DNA of 64,000 nt from Eurosta solidaginis (lineage: Eukaryota; Arthropoda; Insecta; Diptera; Tephritidae), in contig NC_090324.1 in NCBI RefSeq assembly GCF_040869045.1, positions 195,422,028 to 195,486,027 of the forward strand, read 5' to 3'. The first letter of the stretch is position 1; each line of letters opens with the position of its first letter. The translations under genes were made by a program, and so were the position numbers. This document shows positions 1 through 9,680 of the stretch, piece after piece. The notes beneath the pieces were generated by a model. That model saw only the letters and a program-made list of their open reading frames with translations, was not told the DNA's origin and searched no databases.

Positions 1-715
1 GACCAGGGGTGACTCTAGAATGTGTTTGTACGATATGGGTATCAAATAAAAGGTATTAATGAGAGTTTTAAAAGGGAGTGGTGGTAGTTGTATAGGTGGT
101 CGCCTTTTCGAGATATCGGCATAAAGGTGGACCAGGGGTGACTCTAGAATGCGTTTGTACAATTAGGGTATCAAACGAAAGGTGTTAATGAGTATTTTAA
201 AAGGGAGTGGACATTAGTTCTGTAAGTGGACGCCTTTTCCAGATATCGCCATAAAGGTGGACCACGGGTGAATCTAGAATGTGTTTGTACGATATGGGTA
301 TCAAATTAAAGGTATTAATGAGGGTTTTAAAAGGGAGTGTTGGTAGTTGTATATGTTTTCGCCTTTTCGAGATATCGGCATAAAGGTGGACCAGGGGTGA
401 CTCTAGAATTTGTTTGTACGATATGGGTATCAAATAAAAGGTGTTAATGAGTATTTTAAAAGGGAGTGGTCCTTAGTTCCATAGGTGGACGCCGTTTCGA
501 GATATCGCCATAAAGGTGGACCAGGGGTGACCCTAGAATTTGTTTGTACGATATGGGTATCAAATGAAAGGGGTTAATGAACATTTTAAAAGGGAGTGGG
601 CCTTAGTTCTATAGGTGGACGCCTCTTCGAGATATCGCCATAAAGGTGGACCCGGGGGACTTTAGAATGCGTTTGTACAATATGGGTATCAAACGAAAGG
701 TGTTAATGAGTATTT
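1..715. repeat. 129-130 bp tandem satellite, first block
   Basis: About five and a half tandem copies of a 129-130 bp unit. The landmark GACCAGGGGTGACTCTAGAA recurs near 1, 130, 260, 389, 519 and 648, so spacing is 129-130 bp. Each unit also carries GGGTATCAAA and a GAGATATCG(C/G)CATAAAGGTGG stretch. The open frame on the minus strand at 197-433 is just this repeat and is not a gene. I recall similar repeats from tephritid genomes, but a repeat-library search was not possible. Confidence 0.93.
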
Positions 716-811
716 AACAAGTAAGGAAGGCTAAGTTCGGGTGTAACCGAATATTACATACTCAGTTGAGAGCTGTGGAGACAAAGTAAGGAAAATCACC
801 ATGTTGTAAAA
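716..811 (+). mobile_element. Head of a dispersed satellite-carrying element
   Basis: The satellite stops abruptly and a non-satellite segment begins with AAGTAAGGAAGGCTAAGTTC, followed by GGGTGTAACCGAA and ATACTCAGTTGAGAGCTGTG. After about 96 bp the 130-bp satellite resumes. ACTCAGTTGAG reappears inverted (CTCAACTGAGT) near 12699-12709, at the far side of the Gypsy-1 insertion. I infer that this is one end of a non-autonomous repeat about 3.1 kb long that carries the satellite inside it and was later split by Gypsy-1. Its class is not clear; no transposase frame is present. Confidence 0.6.
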
Positions 812-2527
812 GGAACCTAGGGTAACCCTGGAATGTGTTTGTATGACATGTGTATCAAATGGAAGGTATTAAAGAGTATTTTAAGAGGAAGTGGACCATA
901 GTTCTATAGATGGACGCCATTTAGGGATATCGCCATAAAGGTGGACCAGGCCTGACTCTAGAATTTGTTTGTACGATATGGGTATCAAATGAAATGTGTT
1001 AATGATAATTTTAAAAGGGAGTGGGCCTAAGTTCTATAGGTGGACGCCTTTTCGAGATATCGCCATAAAGGTGGACCAGGGGTGACTCTAGAATTTATTT
1101 TGTACGATATGGGTATCAAATGAAAGGTATTAATGAGTATTTTAAAAGGGCGTGGGCCTAAGTTCTATAGATGGACGCCGTTTCGAGATATCGCCATAAA
1201 GGTGGACCAGGGGTGACTCTAGAATTTATTTTGTACGATATGGGTATCAAATGAAAGGTATTAATGAGTATTTTAAAAGGGCGTGGGCTTAAGTTCTATA
1301 GATGGACGCCGTTTCGAGATATCGCCATAAAGGTGGACCAGGGGTGACTCTAGAATTTATTTTGTACGATATGGGTATCAAATGAAAGGTATTAATGAGT
1401 ATTTTAAAAGGGCGTGGGCCTAAGTTCTATAGATGGACGCCGTTTCGAGATATCGCCATAAAGATGGATCAGGGGTGACTCTAGAATTTGTTTGTACGAT
1501 ATGAGTATCAAATGAAAGATGTTAATGAGTATTTTAAGAGGGCGTGGGCCTTAGTTTTATATGTGGATGTCTTTTCGAGATATCGCCATAAAGGTGGACC
1601 AGAGGTGACTCTAGAATTTGTTTGTACTATATGGGTATCAAATGAAAGGTGTTAATGAGTATTTTAAAAGGGCGTGGGCCTTAGTTCTATAGGTGGACGC
1701 CTTTTCGAGATATCGCCATAAAGGTGGACCAGGGGTGACTCTAGAATTTGTTTGTACGATATGACTATCAAATGAAAGGTGCTAATGAGTATTTTAAGAG
1801 GACGTGGGCCTTAGTTCTATATGTGGACGCCTTTTCGAGATATCGCCATAAAGGTGGATCAGGGGTGACTCTAGAATTTCTTTGTACGATATGAGTATCA
1901 AATGAAAGGTGTTAATGAGTATTTTAAGAGGGCGTGGCCCTTAGTTCTATATGTGGACGCCTTTTCGAGATATCGCTATAAACGTGGACCAGGGGTGACT
2001 CTAGAATTTGTTTGTACTATATGGGTATCAAATGAAAGGTGTTAATGAGTATTTTAAAAGGGCGTGGGCCTTAGTTCTACAGGTGGATGCCTTTTCGAGA
2101 TATCGCCATAAACGTGGACCAGGGGTGACTCTAGAATTTGTTTGTACGATATGGGTATCAAATGAAAGGTGTTAATGAGTATTTTAAGAGGGCGTGGCCC
2201 TTAGTTCTATATGTGGACGCCTTTTCGAGATATCGCTATAAACGTGGACCAGGGGTGACTCTAGAATTTGTTTGTACTATATGGGTATCAAATGAAAGGT
2301 GTTAATGAGTATTTTAAGAGGGCGTGGGCCTTAGTTCTATATGTGGACGCCTTTTCGAGATATCGCCATAAGCGTGGACCAGGGGTGACTCTAGAATGTG
2401 TTTGGACGATATGGGTATCAAATTAAAGGTATTAATGAGGGTTTTAAAAGGGAGTGGCCCTTAGTTGTATATGTGAAGGCGTTTTCGAGATATCGACCAA
2501 AATGTGGACCAGGGTGATCCAGAACAT
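812..2527. repeat. 129-130 bp tandem satellite, second block
   Basis: About 13-14 further copies of the same unit. The GACC landmark falls near 943 and 1073 and then every ~130 bp to 2377 and 2507. Consecutive units between about 1073 and 1460 are nearly identical to each other (shared ATTTATTTTGTACG variant), which points to recent local amplification. The last unit is divergent and is cut by the Gypsy-1 insertion at 2528. Confidence 0.93.
2524..2527 (+). other. Target-site duplication of Gypsy-1, left copy
   Basis: ACAT directly precedes the left LTR and recurs directly after the right LTR. Removing the element and one copy joins ...GATCCAGAACAT to CATCTGTCGGG..., which reads as uninterrupted flanking repeat. 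Confidence 0.75.
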
Positions 2528-2896
2528 TATGAGGTGGGTTTTGTCTAAGGCTGGGGTAACACTCAGTCAATCCAGAGTCGAGTAAAGGTCCCACAAACCC
2601 CTACTGAATAAATACACGATATTTATGTGTTACGAACGCACGCACACACGGCTGGGGATATGAGGCGGACAGCAGCTTTCCGTACAAAGATGGAGGCGGT
2701 GGCTAATGGGCGTAGTAGTAGCGGAGGGGTCGGTACGGTGGTTTAGCGGCGGTGCGGTAGCGGGCGGGATGGTAAGGTTGTCCGGGAGCAGCGGCGGGAT
2801 CAGCGCGGCAGCCGGACGGCGGACAGTATTAGCGGACGGATGGGTGTAGCGGTATAGACGAAGTGACGGCACCAGCGAACTGGATGAACGGTGATG

Positions 2897-3411
2897 CAGC
2901 GGCTTAACGGCGGTAGGATGGCGAGCGGCCAACGGTCGTTGTAGCAGCGACGTGACGGGTGCAGCGGCTTAACGGCGGTAGGATGGCGTGCGGCCAACGG
3001 TCGTCGTAGCAGCGGCGTGACGGATGCAGCGGCTCAACGGCGGTAGGATGGCGAACGGCCAACGGTCGTCGTAGCAGCGACGTGACGGGTGCAGCGGCTT
3101 AACGGCGGTAGGATGGCGTGCGGCCAACGGTCGTCGTAGCAGCGGCGTGACGGATGCAGCGGCTCAACGGCGGTAGGATGGCGAACGGCCAACGGTCGTC
3201 GTAGCAGCGGCGTGACGGATGCAGCGGCTCAACGGCGGTAGGATGGCGAACGGCCAACGGTCGTCGTAGCAGCGGCGGGACGGATACAGCGGCTCACGGC
3301 GGTAGGATGGCGAACGGCCAACGGTCGTCGTAGCAGCGGCGGGACGGATACAGCGGCTCAACGGCGGTAGGATGGCGAACGGCCAACGGTCGTCGTAGCA
3401 GCGGCGGCACC
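2897..3411. repeat. 65-bp tandem repeats in the left LTR (about 8 copies)
   Basis: CAGCGGCT(T/C)AACGGCGG recurs near 2897, 2962, 3027, 3092, 3157, 3222, 3287 and 3351. One copy is a base short. The unit is GC-rich and built on GGTCGTCGTAGCAGCGGCG. Short open frames here are repeat artefacts. The matching tract in the right LTR has about five copies. Confidence 0.93.
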
Positions 3412-3841
3412 AGAGGGGCGACGGTGCGACGGCAGCGGCGGTGGGCTACGGAGCGCGTACCAGGGCAGAGAGAGAGAGAAAATAGGCCGGCGACGGGGTT
3501 TACCTGGACAGCGGCTGCGTGTTCCGGGCGGGGTAGGATAGGCGTACCAACGGGCTGGTATTGGTCGGTCGGCTTCACGGGATCCGGCTAATCGCTCTTC
3601 TTCGGCAGCTTTGGTAGTCGCGGGGTCAGTCACCTGCGGAAGAGACTGCGAGGACTCGTTAGTGCTGGTTTCACCGCTGGACACCCCCGCCTCCCTACTT
3701 GCACCCTAGTAGAAGGTGCGTAAGGGGGGCGGGGTTGCACCAGCCGATACACCGTGGGTCGACCCGTGGGCGGAGGGGAAGTGCACCTTAACGGCACAGC
3801 GGTAGCCCCTGTGCGCACGCATCGGCTCACGGCCGAAACCA

Positions 3842-4142
3842 GTGCTGAGGGGAAGGGGTGGAATGTCATGAAGGCGTCGGGCCGCTCAACACCTAGGAGG
3901 GCGCGGGGGGCAAAGTAGCACAAGGCATCCTCCCCGTCGTCCTTACCTAAGTGAAGGGTGACCCGCGCCATGACAGCACCCCCTCCACTCAGCCAGCCTA
4001 AGCTAGAACTGAGGGGGAGGGGTTAAATGGCCATGAAGGCGTCGGGCCACTCAACACCTAGGAGGGCGCGGGGGGCAAAGTAGCACAAGGCATCCTCCCC
4101 GTCGTCCTTACCTAAGTGAAGGGTGACCCGCGCCATGACGGC
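3842..4142. repeat. 166-bp direct duplication inside the left LTR
   Basis: A block containing ATGAAGGCGTCGGGCC, CTCAACACCTAGGAGGGCGC and GTGAAGGGTGACCCGCGCCA occurs twice, about 166 bp apart (near 3869 and 4035). The same duplication is in the right LTR near 10870 and 11036, so it predates insertion of this copy. Confidence 0.85.
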
Positions 4143-4456
4143 GCCCCTTCCACTCAGCCAGCTAGCAGGAGGGAAAAATATGTCTTTAAAAAGACATCCA
4201 CTCCCTCTGGCTCACCTGCGAGGACTGAATTGCGAAAATGCAAATGCAGTGTTTATATGGGTGGTGACGCAAACTGGTTGAGAATTCAACGCACCATTAT
4301 TGTGATTTTCATTGGTTCGCAATTTAGTTGGTTGTTGAATATGCTATAAAAGAAGTGGTTGTTGGCTATGCTATAGCAAAATAAGTACAGGGGGGTTCAG
4401 GTTTAGGTGAATAAGGAAATACAGGGGGAGTTACGTTATTGTAACGTTACGTTACA

Positions 4457-4474
4457 GTCCCCCTCCCACTTCGG
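4457..4474 (-). other. Gypsy-1 polypurine tract
   Basis: On the minus strand CCGAAGTGGGAGGGGGAC lies immediately before the 3' LTR start TGTAACG. A purine run in this position is what primes plus-strand DNA synthesis in LTR elements, and it independently fixes the LTR boundary. Confidence 0.85.
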
Positions 4475-5388
4475 TTGACGGAAAGCTGCGGTGGGGGAAA
4501 GGTGGATCTCCAGGCATGGCCTAGGTATTATGCCGGTGTGCGTGTGGGCGAAGCACTTTATTTAAAAAAAAATATTTTTTCCAAAAATATACAGAGTCAT
4601 TCTACTTAAGTTTAATAGAGTTAATGTGACTATTTCAGGTTCAATTGCAAAAAACATCATTCTAATTAATTAAAAAAAAAATTTTTTTTTTGTTTTTTTG
4701 TTTTTTTGTCGGGGGTGGAGTTGTACTGAACTGTATCCGTTGTCATACTTCCCTCGTTCCCTTTTGATGTTATGTAGATGTATATATGAAAATAAATTTT
4801 TTTTTTTGTTTTTTTTTTTTTGTAATTTGAAAAATAATTCACATTTCATTTTCTCTTAAAATTAACAGAGGGTGCATATATATATAAAAATAGAAAATTT
4901 TGGTTGGTCTCGTCTTCCTTCTTCAGTGCCTTATTCGATTGGTACGATTCGTTTCGTTCCCATGAGTGACACCTTTGCGTGTTTGTCATTTATCACTTCT
5001 ACCCTCACCCGCTGTGCTTTTCACCGGAATGTCCAGGTTTTCTTGGATTGGTTGGCCGGGCGTTTTAGCCTTAGTTCTCTAAAAAATTCCTCGGGATCCG
5101 GTAATTTTTTTTTGCGCTGTTTTTGTTGTTTCGTTGGTTTCGGGGGCGCGCCGTTCTTGCGGCTCTGTCGCCGACTCCTTCTCCCGGATGGCCATTAGAT
5201 GGTTTATTGGCGGCCCATGAAAAATTTGTATGCGTTGTATCCTTGGTTTGTTTGCCGGCCATAATGTTGCTTCAAACGGTGGGTGCCACGGCCGTATTGG
5301 TTTTGGTGAGTCCGGTGGTATGGGTTGCCGGTGTTTTTGACTCATGTTGGATGGTCTGGTTCCTGGAATGGAGAGATAAACGGGTTGT
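4475..5388 (-). other. Gypsy-1 region between pol stop and polypurine tract
   Basis: About 0.9 kb with no recognisable env. Right half (about 5071-5345): minus-strand frames of 63 and 88 codons, rich in Pro, Lys, Arg and Glu, that could be a frameshifted integrase tail; I cannot confirm this. Left half (about 4560-4870): A/T homopolymer runs with nothing recognisable. Confidence 0.6.
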
Positions 5389-7410
5389 TTATGATTCGTA
5401 CGGCTTTAAGTCTTGCAAGTGTGCGTGTGCGTGTTGCCGCTTTGGTTGCTCCGGGTGGCCTAATTTTACCGTGTTCGTCGAAACGTATTCCATCACCAAG
5501 TACGGGCCGGAAAATTTTGGTGCTAACTTCTGGGCGAATTTGTCTGCCGCGGATGAGAGTGGGTGGTCCCTTTTCATCACCTGCTCACCTATACGTGGCT
5601 TCCATTGCCGTCTGCGTAAGTCGTAGTGTTTTTTCTGTTGCTTTGAAGCTTTGGCTAGATGCCCTTTTATCTCGTCCCACAACTTGGTGATGGACGGTGG
5701 TACGGTTGGTGGCTCTGCTGGTACTGCTCCCTCCGTGCGCACTTGCTGCGGTGCTGTAAGGTCTCTACCGAAGTTGATTTCTGCTGCTGATGCTGTTGTA
5801 GATTCGTGGCTGGCCGTGTTTATCGCGAATGCTATTTGCGGTATCTCCTGGTCCCAGGTGCGGTGATCGTCCTTGCATCGCTGAGCCATCATGGTTTTCA
5901 CGACTCGGTTGGTTCGCTCGGTGGGGTTTTCGTGCGGGGCGTAGGCTGCCGTAAACTTGTGATCGATGCGGTGGTCGTTCAAAAACGTTGCTAATGCCTT
6001 CCCGACGAATTGTTTGCCATTGTCTGTGAGGAGGGTTTTCGGGCAGCCAAATCGGTATATGACTCTTTCTTGGAGTGCTTTGATTACGCTTGCCGTTGTC
6101 GCTTGGCGCACTGGGATCAACTCCACCCACTTGGAGAATTTGTCCACCATTACGAGGAGGCAAGTATTTCCTTGCTTGGAACGGGGTAGTGGCCCTACGA
6201 AGTCAGCGGTTACTATTTCCCACGGTCGTGATGATTGCATGGTTGCCATCAATCCTGCTGGGTGTCTTTGCTCGACTTTGTATTCTGCGCATCTGATACA
6301 CTTCCGTACGTGTTTGAGGACATCGCGGAACATCCCGGGCCAGTAATAGTTCTGTTGTGCTCTCTTAAGTGTCTTCTTCACCCCGAGATGTCCGGCGGCG
6401 GCGGCGTCGTGGACTTCCTGTAGTACGTCCTTTCGTCGGTCGGCTGGGATGCACAGCTTCCATTGCGGTGACCGCGAAAGTTGATTTCTCGGGGAAATAT
6501 GGCGGAAGAGTCGGTTATCGACGATCTGGTAATCTGGATGTGCTTGAGGTTTTTCCCGCACCTGTCTTGCTTTCCTCTCGTGCCAGTCGTTTGTTCCGTT
6601 GGTTATGGTGTACAAAATGTCGTCATCGGCGTGTCGTAGCGGGCAGCGGGAGAGTGCGTCGGCTACCACGTTCTGTGCTCCTTTTCGGTATTCTATCTCG
6701 AAATTATATTGTTGCAATTCCAGTGCCCATCTTGCCAGACGTCCAGAGGGGTTTTGGAGTGAGTGCAGCCATTTTAGTGAGTGGTGGTCGGTGATGACGG
6801 TGAAGTGATACCCCTCCAGGTACGGTCTCATCTTACGGATACCCCATAGCACGGCGAGGCATTCTTGTTCGGTGGCCGAGTATCGCTTTTCCAGCTGGGT
6901 TAGGCTTCGGCTGGCGTAGGCTACTACATTCTCGTGGTCGGAATGGCGTTGATAGAGCACGACGCCCAGGCCCTCTCCGCTCGCGTCGGTCTGGAGAAAA
7001 AACGGTCGAGAGAAGTCCGGACAACAAAGTATTGGCGCGCTGGAGAGCTTATCCTTGAGAGCTTTGAAAGCGTGATTTTGTTGCGCCTCCCATTTCCAGA
7101 CTTGTCCCTTTTTCAGCAGTTGGTTAAGCGGCGCGGCGAGCGTAGAGAAGTCTGCCACGAAGCGGCGGTACCATGACGCGAGTCCAAGAAAACGGCGGAG
7201 CTCTTTGAGCGTTTTCGGTGCGGGCATCTCCTGTACAGCGGATACTTTTGCTGGATCGGTGTAAATTCCTTTCGAACTGATGATATGTCCTAAGTAATGG
7301 AGTTGTTGCTGGACGAAGCTGCATTTTTCGAAGTTTACTTGCATCCTGTGTCTTTGTAGGCGCTCGAACACTTCCCTCAAGATCGCCAAGTGTTCTGCGA
7401 AGGTATCTCC
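5389..7410 (-). pseudogene. Gypsy-1 pol, 3' part: end of RT, RNase H, integrase
   Basis: The genuine sequence starts at about 7410, where GDTFAEHL resumes the RT fold after the frameshift; the open frame itself extends upstream to 7512 in unrelated sequence. Residue numbers below count from 7512. RT end: FEKCSF and LHYLGHIIS near 61-78. RNase H: QTDAS (D176), ATEQE (E215/E217), TDHHSL (D242), ADALS (D285). Integrase zinc domain: H368, H375, C405, C408. Integrase core: TADFVG (D437), LTDNG (D497) and NPTERTNR (E532), a D,D,~35,E arrangement. All catalytic residues are kept, so decay is recent. The protein stops at 5389 after a basic C-terminal domain. It would copy RNA to DNA and insert it, had it been joined to the upstream frame. 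Confidence 0.93.
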
Positions 7411-9669
7411 CAATGATATCGTCCAGGTAGGCGAAAACTTTTGGTTGGAGTTCGGGTCCAAGTATCGAATCCAGAGCGCGTTGAAAGGTAGCCGGAGTAG
7501 AGTGTAGGCCAAATGGCATGACTTTCCACTGGAACAACCCTCTGCCAGGAACTGTAAATGCGGTGTATGGTCGGGATGCTCTGGCGAGCGGGATTTGCCA
7601 GTAGCCGTTCTTCAAGTCAATGGTCGAGATGAATTTCGCCTCTTTCAGCTGGTCGAGAATGGCTCCAATTTGCGGCAACGGGTAAGCGTCTGGTTCGTTG
7701 GCGGCGTTGAGTTGACGGTAATCGATGCACATCCTCCACGTGCCCTGTTTTTTGCGGACTAGCACGATTGGCGAGCTGTACGCGCTTCGCGATGGTTCTA
7801 TCCTTCCTCCTGCTAATAGCTCGTCTACCTCTTCGTTGATGACTTGTTGCATGGCCGGGTTGCGGGGGTAGTATCGTTGCTTCAGCGGTCGGTTGTGTTT
7901 GAGACGAATCATATGCTCGGCTGCAGTGCTTGGTCCGATGATTTCGCCAAACCGCTTTTGGTGATGCGCCAGGAAATTTTCCAGTTCCGTGTTTTGTTCG
8001 TCGCTCAGGTGTTCTCGGCTCGTCAATGCACATAGCGTATCCAGTTCGGGTGCTCTCTTGGTCACGGTGGCCTCTAGCGGCTGACCATCCAGCGTGAGGA
8101 TGATTCCCCTCTGTCTTAGGAAGTCCATTCCGAGGATTACCTGTTCGGCCAAGTTTGGGATAACGGACAGCATCGCGTCTGTGGCTCGTCCTTGATACAC
8201 AATCCTTGCCGGGTAGGAGTTCGAGGTAAAGACACACGTTTGGTCTGCCAGCTGGATGCTTCGCTTGTTGGGGCGCGCCTTGATGTTGTTCTTTTCTAGG
8301 TGTTTCCGTACGGTGTCATCTACATAGGATAGGGTGGCGCCGGTGTCCACTAGTGTGCGCACGCTCATGTCCTCGATGACCACTGGTATATAGAATCGGC
8401 CATCTACTTGTGTTTTTGCGGTTGATTTGCTGGCGGGTGGTTCCTTCGGCTTCTCTGGTCGGACGTACGGTGCTTGGCGGCTTCCTTTAATAGCGTTGGA
8501 CGGCGTTCGGGATGCGTTCTCGGTAGTTGGGCTAGTCGGAGGGCATGGGCAGTCCCTGGAGAGGATGTTGTCTTGGCCACACCGGGAGCAGAACTTCCTC
8601 CAGGGGCCCTTACATTGGAAGCGGTGGTGTCCGCGTTCCTTGCAGCGCCAACAGCACTCTTTGCTGTCGTATTCCATGGTTAGGTGGTATAGGCTGTGGG
8701 CCACCATTTTTCCCTGTTTCGCTTCCTCGCCTCTTAACAGCTCATACTCTTCCGTTAGCTCCAGGAGCTCCTCGATGGTCCTAAACTCGCTGCGTTTGAC
8801 GAAAAGGCGGCATTCCACGCGTATACCATCATAGATCCGTTCGAGGTGATTCTCTTCGCACATCGTCGGGTGTTGGCGGATCAGCGTTTCCAGTGCGAGG
8901 ATGTAGTCCTTGGCTTTCTCTCGGCCTTGCTGTTTGCGTTGTCGGATGGCCTCTTCCAAATGTCGTATGTGTCGCTTAGGTAGAAAAAAATTTTGCACCT
9001 CCCTCCGCAGATCGCTCCAGCGGTGTATGTGTTGCTTACGGACGCGGTACCATTGCAGTGCTTTCCCACGTAGAAGCTCCAGCAGTGTTGGGAGGAGTCG
9101 GTCGACGGGGATGCGGTAGCATTCGGCAAGCTCCTCTATCCTCTCAAGAAATTCGTGCAGTGACTCCTCCCCCGAAAAGTGCAAGTCCCAGCGGCGAACG
9201 GTATTCATAAGTTCACCGTCGCTCATTTCGTCTCGTTTTGGTAATGCGTTCTCTCCCTTTCCTCCGTGCGGCTGTGGGCTGTGGATCTGGATTGAAGGGA
9301 TCGGCTTTGTTGTTGGCTGGGGTAGCGTAGCGAACTTCCCCTCTTCCTCGTTCACTTCTCGTTCCAGCTCTTTCAACAGGTCTTCACTGGATTTCCTGGC
9401 GCGTTTCGCTCGCACGTAAGTACTCAGTGCGCGGCGCAGCTCGGCTACGGTTTGGCCTTCCACGTCGATTCGGTGTTCCTTGCACTCCTCGATCAGCTTC
9501 TCCTTCCTAAGTAGGTAGATCCAATTGAGCGAGTCGGTGTTCAGCAGCGTGCCTTCCGGAGCCTGTGTGTGTGTTGTTTCTAGCGGTGCGTTCGTCGAAC
9601 CCGCCCCGGCAGTGTTGGTGGTGGTTGTAGTTGTTTTTCCACGGTCATCTGCGGAGGAGGGTCCCTGCT
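7411..9669 (-). pseudogene. Gypsy-1 gag, protease and 5' part of RT
   Basis: One frame encodes gag, protease and RT without a gag-pol frameshift. Residue numbers count from the GTG at 9463, but the frame is open to a TAG at about 9670 beside the primer-binding site. I see no in-frame ATG before residue 80, so the true start is uncertain. Gag core spans roughly 95-245. Zinc knuckle 1 is C271-C274-H279-C284. Knuckle 2 has Ile where His300 is expected. Protease active site is LVDTGA (D373), with ILGMD near 443. RT has FISTIDLKN (D616), MPFGL and YLDD (679-682). After residue 684 the frame leaves the family sequence and runs to a meaningless stop at 7124. A small indel that is not a multiple of three explains this. 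Confidence 0.93.
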
Positions 9670-9678
9670 AGGGCGCCA
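9661..9678 (-). other. Gypsy-1 primer-binding site
   Basis: TGGCGCCCTAGCAGGGAC on the minus strand lies two bases past the 5' LTR end. TGG pairs with a tRNA CCA end. The TGGCGCCC start resembles the tRNA-Lys-type sites of insect gypsy elements; the tRNA assignment is from memory. Confidence 0.75.
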
Positions 9679-9680
9679 TT

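Larger units (their letters stand above)
2528..4456 (-). repeat. Gypsy-1 3' LTR (1929 bp)
   Basis: Nearly identical to 9681-11457. Both copies share TATGAGGTGGGTTTTGTCTA at the left boundary and ACGTTACGTTACA-type sequence at the right one. At 1929 bp it is 152 bp longer than its partner. The difference is accounted for by three extra 65-bp internal repeats (+195), a 12-bp extra stretch near 3757-3768, and absence of a 55-bp stretch found in the right LTR. It contains CTGAATAAATACACG near 2603, but promoter and poly(A) signals were not assigned with confidence. Confidence 0.95.

Noticed and set aside
1..2527. CRISPR-like array of regularly spaced repeats
   Set aside because: The whole 130-bp unit is repeated with no unique spacers, and the genome is eukaryotic; this is a tandem satellite.
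2630..3971. Minus-strand open frames of 65-113 codons rich in Arg, Pro and Ser
   Set aside because: They lie in GC-rich LTR tandem repeats, recur in the partner LTR and have no domain; they are repeat artefacts.
4872..6808. Plus-strand open frames opposite Gypsy-1 pol
   Set aside because: They are antisense shadows of a clearly conserved minus-strand pol with all catalytic motifs.
7418..7512. Start codon at 7512 as a genuine second Gypsy-1 protein
   Set aside because: The first 34 residues from 7512 are out-of-frame RT sequence; family similarity begins at 7410, so this is one broken pol rather than a separate gene.
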